Shown one piece after another: positions 39,501 through 50,200 of a stretch of 64,000 bases of DNA. Each line of letters opens with the position of its first letter. Position 1 is the stretch's first letter. The stretch comes from Diacronema lutheri (Eukaryota; Haptophyta; Pavlovophyceae; Pavlovales; Pavlovaceae). The stretch spans positions 1,326,453-1,390,452 of the forward strand of contig JAGTXO010000007.1 of NCBI GenBank assembly GCA_019448385.1, read 5' to 3'. The notes under the pieces were generated by a model. The model made no database searches. It was not told the origin of the DNA and saw nothing but the letters and a program-made list of their open reading frames with translations. A program made the position numbers and the translations under genes.

Positions 39501-40714
39501 GTGGCGGCCACAGCCGCAGTTGCCGCCGCAAATGGCGAAATGGCGGCGAGCGCGCGGCCGCCGCTTGCCAACGTGGTCGGTGCGCCCATCGTCGCGCTGC
39601 GCTCGACGGGCGACGGGGGCGCACGGGCCGACGCGTGGCCTGCGTCCGTGCTGCTGCCGGTGCTGCCGGTGGTGACGGTGGTGACGGTGGTGTACCAGCG
39701 CAGCGCAGCGATGCGCACGACGGGCGAAGGCGATGCGCCGCCGGGCTCGGCGGAGTGCACCGCGGGCGCGCTGACGAGCGCCACGTGCAGCCAGCGCCGA
39801 GCGCCCAGCGGCCCGGACTGCGCGCGCTCGGCCGGCACGCCCGCCGAGCCGCCAGCGGCGAGAGCTGAGCGGCCAGCCTTGCCGAGCTGCGGTTGCGGCT
39901 GCGCCGAGATGAGCACAGCGAGGCCGCGCGGGAAGAGCAGCTCGACGCCGCACTGCTCGACGCCGCGCCGCGCCGCGCCGTCGACCGCCGCTCCGACGTC
40001 GGCGGTGAGTAGGACTTGCAGGCGAAGGCCACGACCGCCATTGTCGAGCACGTCGAGCAGCTCGTCCACGCCCGACGCGTGGCTCTGCGGCGCGGGCATC
40101 AGCTCGACCGACAGCTCGAGCGCGCTGCCATGGCCGCGGCCGTCGTCCGAAGCGGCCGGCGCGACGGGCAGGGGCAGCTCGAGCGGCGCGTGCGAACAGT
40201 CGAGCTCGACCACGGAGCCCGAGCGCGACGGCACATGCGGGTCGCGCCAGGCGCGCACGCGCACGAGCTGCGGCCCGTATACCACGGCGGCTGCCGCCGC
40301 CGCTGCGCCCGCGCTCGCCGCCACCGCCACCGGCTGGTAGCGCGGCGGCGCAGGCGCGAGCCGCGCGCTCGCGAGGACGACGAGCGGCGGCGCGTCCGGC
40401 GGCAAGAAGGTGGAGGGCGCCCAGCGCTGCGTGGCCGCATGGCCGCGCACCACGCGCGTCCAGCGCGCCGGCTGCTCGTACACCTGTCGCTCCCACGCGG
40501 CGGACGGCGACGAGCGCAGCCGCTCATTTGCAAAGAGGCCGACACGCGGCGCGCGCAGTAGCGGGCGCGCCGCGCTCGCGAGCGCGTCCGACGACGGCCC
40601 GCCGCCACGGTGACGTAGCGCCTTGTCCGCGGCCGGCGCCGGCGGCAGCGGCGCGCGGCGCAGCGTGACGCCCTCGTCGGCGGAGCGGCCGCGCCGCACG
40701 CAGCCGCACCACAT
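36533..40714 (-). CDS. HECT-domain E3 ubiquitin ligase
   Basis: One exon, 1393 residues. The C-terminal about 330 residues are the HECT fold: ALGIVLGLAMVHSFPVAARP, DLALLRGERLVESILLALDA, VDLFWSAIALLEPAELRGLL, WWWTGSDAPPLAGFG, and the catalytic loop QAHTCFNQLELPRF with the thioester cysteine C1348, 46 residues from the end as expected. It accepts ubiquitin from an E2 and passes it to substrates. The N-terminal 800 residues have no recognised substrate-binding module, though ALELSVELMPAPQSH and LRLQVLLTADVG suggest a beta-rich domain near 190-280. Between them lie Gln/His/Ala-rich repeats and six VDGKA units, in a hydrophilic insertion before the N-lobe. ATG 40714 (MWCGCVRRGRSADEG) is the only start near the open end. 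Confidence 0.87.
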   Translation of the reverse strand: MWCGCVRRGRSADEGVTLRRAPLPPAPAADKALRHRGGGPSSDALASAARPLLRAPRVGLFANERLRSSPSAAWERQVYEQPARWTRVVRGHAATQRWAPSTFLPPDAPPLVVLASARLAPAPPRYQPVAVAASAGAAAAAAAVVYGPQLVRVRAWRDPHVPSRSGSVVELDCSHAPLELPLPVAPAASDDGRGHGSALELSVELMPAPQSHASGVDELLDVLDNGGRGLRLQVLLTADVGAAVDGAARRGVEQCGVELLFPRGLAVLISAQPQPQLGKAGRSALAAGGSAGVPAERAQSGPLGARRWLHVALVSAPAVHSAEPGGASPSPVVRIAALRWYTTVTTVTTGSTGSSTDAGHASARAPPSPVERSATMGAPTTLASGGRALAAISPFAAATAAVAATAVAALALGQQRLGGSAAVQPEAAVQPEAQPRAEQPEVAGDGAHRPPPAPPRAHSAAPTARARDAGAAAGDAHGGASGWRRFSAPDMSTAPVRPPTERAELRAAGAVGAIGEPAACSGAHASTAGAPPPPPPPPPPPLLARHLPALGSLHAALSAAVGRGPVSYRRAAELGADGGVVWAMARVWREARRARLVGADGVALRGARGRAALDAVADEAEEGASLFASAALSARLAALELRAQRVASGGDDEGGVDGADADGVAHETHGALRALAAAHPWLVSSVAKGALIRCDAANYVSQLAVLHAHQTRVAVDAGALVVSLPLALRAAFPRISAEGALSPKDVTRRFAFELLVCGVPSASADQTGITKATLHAFVRQVLAPAPPASGARRAHGGGGQRAQPLPPPVAPTSTTRQQQHGGGSSSMAAAAAWRRQQQHGGGSSSMAADAADAAAVPHLHAPSGGAHVHGKAVDGKAVDGKAVDGKAVDGKAVDGKAVDAPRSRRNDSDGIGDSGGCGGEGDSDGDGDDNDPPGARLVLPCATSPYVYWSTDAALVSSEALVLQALGIVLGLAMVHSFPVAARPLHPYVWRRLHRPTDARPTLDDLALLRGERLVESILLALDAMRALGAWRAIDAFGADSVADGGADGGGAPSVPTRDDVSPEPDAGAQPSADVALLVSVLAPDSLLDVGLVSPEHDAHLRRMLARGVSCAAYAAALLPRGAERADGSGAGAPARAADDADAAIGAARAALLSAGTDEGACAWHEASAPGLRWEAVGMLLSHGLCNDGAEAAFDAFIGHWPSPHAALAGRDDSDGGFYRAVGGEWALACAPSELRALVCGPARLDVSEMRSAVTYGADNSGGRPYARWEATPIERAVVDLFWSAIALLEPAELRGLLWWWTGSDAPPLAGFGAMEHHWTDFYGVTGLQISVKSADHPAPDHMQAHTCFNQLELPRFAHAGRCAHLRTPRAVADYVGAVVRAAERAPLDFRDG
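38018..38107 (-). repeat. Coding minisatellite, 6 x 15 bases (KAVDG)
   Basis: Six perfect gtccaccgccttgcc units encode a Lys-Ala-Val-Asp-Gly repeat in the HECT ligase. Confidence 0.95.
38170..38272 (-). repeat. Imperfect trinucleotide-rich coding repeat (QQQHGGGSSSMAAA)
   Basis: Units of about 18-21 bases (core gccatgctgctgctgccgcc) recur about five times and encode alternating Gln, Gly, Ser and Ala runs in the HECT ligase. Confidence 0.85.
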
Positions 40715-40800
40715 CGTAGCGGTCGGAGCGGGTCAGTCCGCACGCGCAGTGCCACCCACCCCCGTTGGGGAAGTTTCAGCAAGTTCGCGCTCGGCGCGAA

Positions 40801-41817
40801 ATGCACGGCGACGCCGAGGGCGGGCAGGCGCCGGCGGTGTTGCTGGTGCGGCGGACGGATTCGGTGGACATCCGCCTGCAGCTCGAGCGCGCGGCCGGCC
40901 TCGTGCAGCGCGCGCGCGAGGCGCTCGTCGTCGACGACGCGGCGGGCGCGGCGCGTGCGCTCGCGCTCTCGTCCGAGGCGATCACGCTCGCGCCGAGCAG
41001 TGCGGACGCATTCCTCGAGCGGTCGCGCGCGCACCTCGCGGTGTTCCGGCGCGACAGCGCCGCCCTCGCCGCGCGTGACCAGTGCATCCGCGACGCCAGG
41101 CGCGCCGCGTTCATGAAGCCCGCGTCGTGGCGCTGCGCGCTGCAGCTCTCGCGCGCGCACGTCGCGGCCGGCGAGCTCGACGAGGGGTTGCGCGCGCTGG
41201 GTGAGGCGGAGGCGCTCGCGCGCGCCGATGCGGAGGGCGAATCCGCGGCCGAGCTGGCGTTCACGCTCGAGGACCAGCGCGGCCGGCTGCAGCTCGAACA
41301 GGGCAAGGCGGCAAAAGCGCGCGGCACGGTGGAGCAGGCGTGGATGTGGCTGCTCGCCGATGCGGTCACGTCGCTCGACCGCGCGCTCGCGGCCAAGCCG
41401 CGCAGCGCGGACACGCTGAACAACCGCGGCGTCGCCTACTACGAGGCGCGCGCGTACGCGCCCGCGCTCGCCGACTTTGAGGCGGCGCTGCGCGTCGACG
41501 CGGCGCACGACCGCGCGCTCTCGAACCGCGCACTCGTGCAGCGGCTGCGCCGCGAGCTGCACGCGGCGCACGCGTCGCTTTCGGCCGCGATCGCGCACAA
41601 CCCCGCCTCCGCCGTCTCGTTCAATAATCTCGGCTGCATTGAGCGCGACCTCGGCCGGCTTCCCGCGGCGCTGCTCAGCTTTGAGCGCGCGGCCGAGATG
41701 GACTCGGCGTACGAGCAGGCGCGCACGAATCGCGACACGGTCCTCTCCGAGCTGCGCCACCCCGTGCCCATCCGCCCCGTCGCCGATGTGCCACTGCCGC
41801 CGCAAGCCTCGAGGTGA
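40801..41817 (+). CDS. Tetratricopeptide-repeat protein
   Basis: One exon from ATG 40801, 338 residues. At least four TPR hairpins are visible: DAAGAARALALSSEAITLAPSS, then SLDRALAAKPRSADTLNNRG-VAYYEARAYAPALADFEAAL, VDAAHDRALSNRAL, and SAVSFNNLGCIERDLGRLPA-ALLSFERAAEMDSAYEQA. The positions W/L-G/A-Y-A-F-A-P of the consensus are largely filled. An N-terminal acidic/hydrophobic segment and a short Pro-rich C-terminus (RPVADVPLPPQASR) flank the repeats. TPRs bind partner proteins; no catalytic domain is present. It ends 208 bases before the cyclase-like gene on the same strand and 86 bases from the divergent HECT ligase start. Confidence 0.8.
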   Translation: MHGDAEGGQAPAVLLVRRTDSVDIRLQLERAAGLVQRAREALVVDDAAGAARALALSSEAITLAPSSADAFLERSRAHLAVFRRDSAALAARDQCIRDARRAAFMKPASWRCALQLSRAHVAAGELDEGLRALGEAEALARADAEGESAAELAFTLEDQRGRLQLEQGKAAKARGTVEQAWMWLLADAVTSLDRALAAKPRSADTLNNRGVAYYEARAYAPALADFEAALRVDAAHDRALSNRALVQRLRRELHAAHASLSAAIAHNPASAVSFNNLGCIERDLGRLPAALLSFERAAEMDSAYEQARTNRDTVLSELRHPVPIRPVADVPLPPQASR

Positions 41818-42025
41818 CAGCGCAGCCGCGCCCCACCGGCCCCCAGCCCCCACCGACGCCCTTTTGAAAAGCGAGCTCCTCGGAGCTCGAGGAACTCGCG
41901 CCCAAAAACGGGCCCACAAAAACCCAAAGCCGCACGCAGGTCCCCTTCCCGGCCGAGGTCGCGCCGCCCCGTACCCGTGCACAATCACGCGTTTCGTCGG
42001 GCCGACGCTCGCTCGCGCCGCGCAC

Positions 42026-44240
42026 ATGGTGGCGACGAGCAGCCTACTCGGCCACTTGCGCGCGCTCTCCGCCGCGCGGCGCCCGATCGTGCGCGAGGCG
42101 TTGCTTGCCGACGGCGAGACGGTCGCGCGCATCGGCGAGCCGGTGACGGAGCTCACGTTCTTGCTCGCGGGCGCGCTGCGCCGGCACGTGGGCGAGCTGG
42201 AGGTGCGCACGTTGCACTACGCCTGCCACGCCGAGCTCGTCAGCGGTGGCGAGGCCCTGCTCGGCGCGCCGGGCGCCACGCACCGGCAGACGCTCTCGGC
42301 GGTGGGTGGCGCGACGATCGCGCGCGTCGCCGTGCGTGAGATTGGGCAGATGGCGCTCAAGGAGCTGATCTCGGAGCACGTCGTGCGGCTGGACGTGCTC
42401 GTCGCCGCCGCCGACGCGCAGACGCTCGACGCCGCGCGCATGCTCGACGAGCACCTCGGCGGGAGCCTGGCGGGCGCGTGCGCAGACGAACGCTCGTCCT
42501 TCTTCCGCTGGCTCGCCCTCAACGCGTGCGAGGCGACGTTCGCGGACGGCGAGGCGCTCAGCGTGGCGGGCAAGCCGGCGCACGCGTTCTACCTCGTGAC
42601 CGGCGGCATCGTTGCCATCTACGACGAGTCGACGCCTGCGCGGCTCGTCGGCACGCGCGGGAGCGGCGGCGCGGTGGGCGAGGCGGCGCTGCTCGCTGAC
42701 GAGGGCCGCCGGTACACGGCGACGATCAGGGCCAAGGGGCGATGCACGGCGCTGCGCTTTGACGCGCGGATGCGCGCCGATTTGCGCGCGCGCTTCCCCG
42801 GCATCGTGCGCTGCGTGCGCGCGCGGCTGATGGATCGCCTCGTCCGGCAGTGGATGGCGCTGCGCGACCTGCCCGACAGCGACGCGATCGGCTGCGCGCT
42901 CGCCACCCTGGTCGACCACGCGCGCTTTGAGCGCGGAGAGGTCGTTGCGCGCTCGGGGCAATACGGCGCGCGCGTCTTCTTTGTCCTCTCGGGCGAGTGC
43001 GCCGTCTGTGCACAGCCCGACTTTTTCGCGCGCTACTCGGCGGGAAGCTTCTTCGGACTCGCCGCCATGCTGCCCCCCGGCAGGCGCACGCAGCTCAGCG
43101 CGCACGCCTCGGCGCTCTCCGACTGCCAGCTGCTCGTCGCCGACCCGCTCGCCGTCAGCGCGCTCGCGCGCCGCTTTCCTGGCCTCGTCGACGAGTTGCG
43201 CTGCGCGTCGACCCACCTATCGACGCTGAGCGCGCGCTGCTCCTTCTTGGCGCGCTACCTGCCCTCCTACGTGCTGCACCACATCGACGCGGCCACCACA
43301 GCCGCCGAGGCCGCGGGCGAGGCGCCAGCGAGCGAGGCGCGCGCGCCCGCCGGGTCGGCGGGCGCGCTGCTCGGCCCGCACGTGCGCACCCTCGACGCGG
43401 TCGTCGCGATGGTCGACGTGAGCGGCTTCACGCGGCTGACCGCGCAGCTGAGCGCAGCGCACGGCGCGGCGGGCGGCGAGATGCTGTCGGACGCGCTCAC
43501 GCACTACTTCGGGCACATTGTGCACACGATCGAGGAGCACGGCGGCGACATCTCCAAGTTTGCGGGCGACGCGCTCCTCGTCATCTGGCCGATCGACGCG
43601 CGGCCGGACGACGGCGGCGGCGACGGCGCGTACGCCGACGACGGCGCGCGCGCGCGCGCGGCCGTCGCGTACGGCGCGCTCAGCTGCTGCGAGCAGCTGA
43701 TGCGCAGTTACGACCGGCACGAGATTCTGGGCGGGCACACGATGCGACTGCACGCCGGCGTGGGCATCGGCGCGCTACGCGCCTTCATCGTCGGCGGCCA
43801 TGCGTCGCTCTTCCTCGACGTGCTCGGCGGCGACGCGGTTGCCGACATGAATCGGGCGATGGCTGCGACGAGCGCAGGACGTGTGCTCCTCTCGCAGAAG
43901 GTCGCGCAGTGCGTGCGCGGCGACGCGCGCGTCACGCTCGGCGAGCCGCTCGCGCCGTCCGCCGGCTGCTGCTCCGAGCTGCTCGCCCTCGCGCGCGTGC
44001 GCCGCGCGGCTCCGCCCGCTACGCCCCACGCCCTCGCGACGCCCGTCGGACGCGCCGCCGCGCGCGCACCCGCGCTGCCGGCCTACGACGACGGCGGCGG
44101 CGGTCGCCGCGATTGTCACGTCGGCCACGTCGGCGGTGGCCTTGCGAGCGGGCTGCGCGATGCCGCGGCGACGGCGTGGGGCGTGGGCGCGCGCGTGGCG
44201 TGGGCGGCGCGTCGCGCGCCCGCGCGCGAAAAGCTCGGCA

Positions 44241-44271
<31 letters not shown>

Positions 44272-47200
44272 CGGCAGCGAAGAGCGCCCGCCGTTGACGG
44301 CGGTGGCAGCGGCGGCCGCGCTCGCGGCGTTCGCGGCAGCGGCCGGCGGCGTGCTCGGCGCGCCACGCGCGCCGCACGTGCGGCGCGAGCATCCTTGTCA
44401 TCGAGTGGAGCGCGCGCCGACGGCGCTCGCCGCGCCGTCTGCGCCGGCCGCGCGCGCGCCTTCGCCGCTGGCCGTCGTCGCTCCGGCGCCGGCCGAGGCC
44501 AGCCGCGAGCGCGACGCGCTGGTGCGCAGGCAGGCGGCGAGGGCGGACGGCGGTGCGCGCATGGCCGCATTCACGTCGCAGATCGTGCGCCACCGCCTCG
44601 AGAGCGGCGTCCATGCTGATTGGATGGCGGAGGCGCAGACGCTGTCTGTCGTCTTCATCAAGCTACCGTCCGACTTTGACTTCATGGCGGAGGACGAGCG
44701 CGCCGTGCTCGCCGGCCTGCAGGCGCTCGTGAGCTGCGTGCAGCGCGTGGTCATCTTCTTTGGCGGGTGCATCCTGCGGCTGCTGAGCGATGACAAGGGG
44801 ACGCACTTCCTCTGCGCCTTTGGGCTGTCCAAGCTGGGCGACGATGCGTGCCGCGCGGTGGAGGCGGCGCTCGCGCTGCAGCAGCAGCTGCGCGCGCTCG
44901 AGCTGCCCGCCTGCGTGCTCCGCGACCGGCGCGCACAGCCCGCGTTGCGCGGCGCGCGCTCGGGCGGCGGGTGCGGGCTCATTGCGGCGATCGGCATCAC
45001 GACGGGCGACGTCTTCTGCGGGCCGGTCGGCGGCACGCGGCGATGCGAGTTCACGTGCAACGGGCCAACCGTCAACCTCGCCGCACGGCTGATGGTCGCC
45101 GCCTCCGTGCAGCCCGACGGGCACGTTGGCATCCTCCTCGACGGCGCGACGCGCGCGCTCGCCGAGGCGCGCGTGAGCTTCGGCGAGCTGCCGTGCGTGC
45201 TCTCGCTCAAGGGGATCGACGTTCCCTTCCACGCGCACGCGCCGGTGCGCCAGCGCACGCGCATCGACGCGGCCGCGTCGCCGAGCGGCGCGCTCGGCGC
45301 CGCGCGCGGCGTCGAGCGGCGCGGCGCACTCGTCGGCCGCGACGCCGAGCTGCGCGCGGTGCGCGAGTGGCTCGCGCCGCGCACGGACGAGCGGGCGCGC
45401 ACCGGCGCCGAACAGACGCTCGTGATTGTGGGCGACGGCGGGATGGGCAAGAGCGCGCTCCTCAGCTGCTGCGCGGCGGCGGACGGGTACGGCGGCGACG
45501 ACTGCGGCGGGCACGGCGGCTGCTGCGCGACCATCCGGCTGGCAGGCCACCCGTCCTACCGCGCGACGCCGCATTTTGTGACCGCCGCACTCGGCGCGCA
45601 GCTGCTGCAGCTCGCCGACCTCGCGCCCGTTCGCGTCGACCTTCTCCTCCTCGCGAGCGCGCACGGCGAGGGCGCGGGCAGGCGCCGGACTGCGGACGAC
45701 GTTGGCCGCTGGGCGCGCGAGAGCGCGCGGGCGGCGGCAGGTGGCATGCCGGGGTGCAACTCTGTCGACGGGGCTGGTGCGAGCGCGCACGGCGAGCCGC
45801 TGCCGCCCTGCGCCGAGCCTCCCCGCGCGCGCGGCCACCGCGCTCGCTCGCTCGGGGTCTCGCGCAGCAGCGAGGGCGGTGGCAGCCTCGTGCCCAGTGT
45901 GGGCGAGCTGCCCACTGTGGGCCCTGTCATCGAGCTCACCGACCTGACTGGCGACGAGCTGCTGCCCGCCGACCTTGAGCTGCCGCCCTCGCCCGCGCGG
46001 CGCACACCGCGTCAGGCGCGCTGGTCGCCCGACGCGCTCGGCCTCGCCGCGCCCGACGCGCCGTGTAACGGCGCGGCCTCGGCTGGCGATCGGCCCGGCC
46101 TCACGCGCGCGCTGGCTATCGCGCACGCGCCGCTCGGCGCCGGCTGGCAGGGCGCGGCGCGGCCGCCGATGCGCTCGCGCCTACTGCGCGCCCGGCCCGA
46201 ACTGCTCGAGCACGCCTCCCTCCTCGCGCAAATGCTTGGCATCGCACTGCCGCACGCGCCCGCGACCGCCGCGCTCGATGAGCCCGGCAGGCGCGCCGCG
46301 CTGCTCGCGCTGCTTACCGCGCTGCTGCGCGAGGCGGCGACGGGCGCGGCGCACCGCGTGCGTGTCGCGGGCGGCGCGGCCGTGCGCGTGCTTGTCGACG
46401 ATGCGCAGATGGTCGACGCGCCATCGCTCGCGCTGCTCGTGCTGCTCGCGCTCGCGCCGCCGGTCGACGGCGGCGCGCGCTTCGCATTTGCCTTCCGCCC
46501 GCTCGCGCCCGCGCACGCGCACGCGGCGACGCTCGAGCGCGTGCGCACAACGCCCGGCGTGACGTGCGTCGAGCTTCGGCCGCTGCCCGCGCACGCGTGC
46601 GCCGAGCTGCTGCGCGGCGCGGTGCGGCTGGCGCTCGCCGCCAGCGCGGCCGAGCCCACGGGCGCGGGCGGCGCGGCGGCGTCAGCACCGTCGGCGGGAT
46701 TGGCGGAGCCGGAGGGCGCCGGTGCCGAGCTGCTCCGCGCCGCGCTGCGCGACGTGCGCGCGCTCTCGGGCGGCGTGCCTGCCGTCGTGCTGCAACTCGC
46801 GGTGGAGGTGGCGCAGCTCAGCCGCGCGGCGGGGCCGCGGCGCGGAGACGCGCCGACGGCGGCCACCGCGGCGGCGAGCGGCGGCGCCGTGCACGGCGCG
46901 CGCCGGCCGGCGCGCACCGGCGCGGGCGCGGGCGGCGCGGGCGCGGGCGGCGCGGGCGCGGGCGGCGCGGGCGCGGGCGGCACCGGCGCGCCGCTCGGCC
47001 ACGCGCTGCGCTACGCGGCGGCCGACTCGGCCGACGGCGGCCGCTCGTCGTTTGAGCTCGTCGGTGTCGGGCGGGGCATGGCCGCCGAGCGGATCGACCA
47101 ACTCGCACCGCGCGTCCGCCTGCTGCTCAAGGTGCTCGCCGCGCTGACTGAGCCCTTCTCGATCGAGCTGGCGGCCGCGGTCAGTCCCGCGCTTGGCGCC

Positions 47201-50200
47201 GCCACCGAGCGCATTGGTGCCGGCGCCGGGGCAGCCGGCGTGGACGACCCCGCGGCGGCGGCACTGGCGCACGCAGGCCGCGGCGGTGCGGCCGACGGAG
47301 CGGGTAGCGGCACGGGCGAGCAGCTCGCGCGCGACCTGTCCACGTTGGTGCAGCATGGCTTCCTCGCGCAGCATGGCTTCCTCGCGCAGCATGGCTTCCT
47401 CGCGCAGCATGGCTTCCTCGCGCAGCATGGCTTCCTCGCGCAGCATGGCTTCCTCGCGCAGCATGGCTTCCTCGCGCAGCATGGCTTCCTCGCGCCGTGT
47501 GAGCCGCCGGCGGACGGCGCGGACGGCGCCGCACCCGCCGCCGCCGCCGCCGAGCGGCCGCCGGCCGAGCGACGCAGCGCGTGCGCGCCGCTCGACGCTT
47601 CGGACACCGACGGCGGCGGCGGCGGCTTCCGCTTCGTCTCCGAGGCGGTCAAGCAGGCGTGCTACTCGATGCTCACCGGCCAGCAGCGCCGCACTGTGCA
47701 CGCGCGCGCCGCCGAGTGCCTCGCCATCTCGTACCGCGCGGGCGAGGGCGGCTGCGCCTTTGAGCGGATTGGCGGGCACTTCGCGCGCGCACGGATGGCC
47801 GAAGCGGCAGCGCACTACCTGCTGCTTGGCGGGAAGCGCGCGCTTGTGGCGGGCGACGCGGCGCGCGCCAAGGCGGCCCTCAGCGCCGCGCTCGAGCAGC
47901 TGAGCGCTGCGCCGGCACAACCGAGCGCGGCCGCAGAGCGCGCGGCGGACAGCGCGAGCGCCGTGCGCGCACGCGGCGTGGGCGGCGTGCGCCAGCTCGC
48001 AGCGGCGATCGGCGCCGCGGCGCCGGCGTGCGCGAGGCGCAACGCGCGCGGTGCGGCCGACGCGGCCGAGCCGTGCGCCGCCGGCGAGGAGGGCGGCGAC
48101 TGCGCCGACGGCGCGCGGATGCGCGCGCAGTGCGCGCAGTGCGCACAGCTGCTCGGCGCCGCGTGCGTTGCGCTCGGCCAGCCGGACGAGGGGCTGCGCT
48201 GGCTGAGCCGCGCGCTGCTCGACGCGCGGCTGCCCACGCTCGAGCAGCTCGATGCGCGCGGTGGCGGTCGGTGGGTCGAGCATGCGTGGGTCGCTGCGCG
48301 CGAGCTGCGGCAGTTGGGCGGCTGGCGCGACGACCGGCGCGCACTCGTGCGCGCACCTCGCGGCCGCGCCGCGCGCACCGCCGCCTCGCGTGCACCGCCG
48401 CCGCGCTTCGACGCCGCTCACGCGTGTGCGCCCCTTTCACGCCCCTTTCACCCCCCCCCCCCCCCCTCCCGCGCAGGTGGCGCTGCGCAGCGGCGGCGGC
48501 AAGGGCGGGCAGGCGGACGGCGCGGCAGAGGCGGAGCGGCTCGCGCTCGGCGTCCGCGCGTACGTGGGCGCGTCGCTCGTGCTGCGCGCGCGTTCGCACG
48601 ACGTGCGCGCGCTGGTCGCCATGGTTGAAGCGGTTCGGATCGGCTGCCATCACGCGAGGGAACATTTTGGCGCCGACCTCTCCGCGCTGAGCACGCACGT
48701 CGCGTTACTCGCCACGATGCTTGCCGAGGCGGCGGGCGCGCCGCGCGCGCTCGTGCGCGCGGTCGTGCGCGCGGGCGCCGAGCTGTGCGACCGCTTCGAC
48801 CACGTGCGCGCGCGCGCGGCGCGGCAGCACGGGAAGGGAGGGGGAAGGGAAGGGGAAGGGGGGGCGGGGGGGGGGGGGGGGGGTAGCTCCGCGCGCCGGC
48901 GCGTCGGCTCGCGCTCACCGCGATCACCACGCGCACGCGCCACACGCCGCGTGCGCGCCACACGCCGCGCCCGCGCCCGCGCCCGCGCGCAGTCGGCCGA
49001 GCCGTGGCGGGGCGCAGCTGCGCTGTGCGCGCTCGCGTGCTGCGAGCTGAGCGATGGGGCGCACGCGGCCGCGTGCGCGGCCTTTGACAGCGTGCAGCGC
49101 GCCGAGCGGCTCACGTCGACGGGCGGCCCGACCGCGCTGCGCGCGCGCGCGCGCGCCCTCGAGGCGCTCTGCCTGCTGCGGCTGGGCGATTCGGTCGGCT
49201 GCGCGCGGGCGCTCGACGGGGCCGGCGCTAGCAGCGACGATCGCGGGGGCATCGTCGCTCTGCTCTTACGGCTGCGCGCCCAAAGGGCCGCGCAGCTCCA
49301 CGCCGAGCTCGACGCGCGCGCCAGCCGCGCTGACGGCGGCGCCGGCGCCGACGGCGCGCCGCGCCCGCCGCCGTCGCCACACGACAACGCACCCATCGCG
49401 CCACACGACAACGCACCCATCGCGCCACTCGGCAACGCACCCATCGCGCCACTCGGCAACACACCCATCGCGCCACACGGCAACACACCCATCGCGCCAC
49501 TCGGCAACGCACCCATCGCGCCACTCGGCAACACACCCATCGCGCCACTCGGCAACGCACCCATCGCGCCACTCGGCAACACACCCATCGCGCCACTCGG
49601 CAACACACCCATCGCGCCACTCGGCAACACACCCATCGCGCCACTCGGCAACACACCCATCGCGCCACTCGGCGGCGAGCTCGACGAGGCGCTCGGCGAC
49701 TCGGCGTCGAGCATGGCGGCCGAGGTGCGCTGCTGCGCGCTCCTCGATGCGCTCGAGCGCGCGAGCTGCGCGCGCGACGCGCTCGGCGCGGCGGACGCGT
49801 GCGCCGCGGAGGCGGAGGGGTCGGCGGGCTCGCGCGCCGTCTCGCGGCCGTGGCTGTGCGCGTGGCTCAGCGCATCGCTCGACCTGCTCGTCGCGCACTC
49901 CGAGCGCCACGCCGCGGCGAGCGCGCACCGCCACGCGCACTCGCCGCTGCAGCGGCCCTCGCAGCTGCTGCAGCGCGCGGCCCTCGCGTTCCGCACGGCG
50001 CCCACGCGCGCGCGCGACGGGACGGCCGACGGCGGCGGCGCCTTCGCGCAGCGCGGCGCGCGGCTCCTCGCGGCGCTCGAGCGGTGCGCGCACGTGGACA
50101 GGGGCGCGTCGCTCGCGCTGCTCCTTCACCGTGGCGTGCACAGCGCAATGCTCGGCGATGCTCCGCGCGCGCTCGCGCAGCTGCGGCAGTGCGCGCGGCT

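Noticed and set aside
39181-40496. Long reading frames on other strands and frames within the HECT, NEK, PP2A and cyclase genes
   Set aside because: They are Arg/Ala/Gly/Pro-rich with no motifs, and each overlaps a gene with clear catalytic or family signatures. High GC keeps all frames open.
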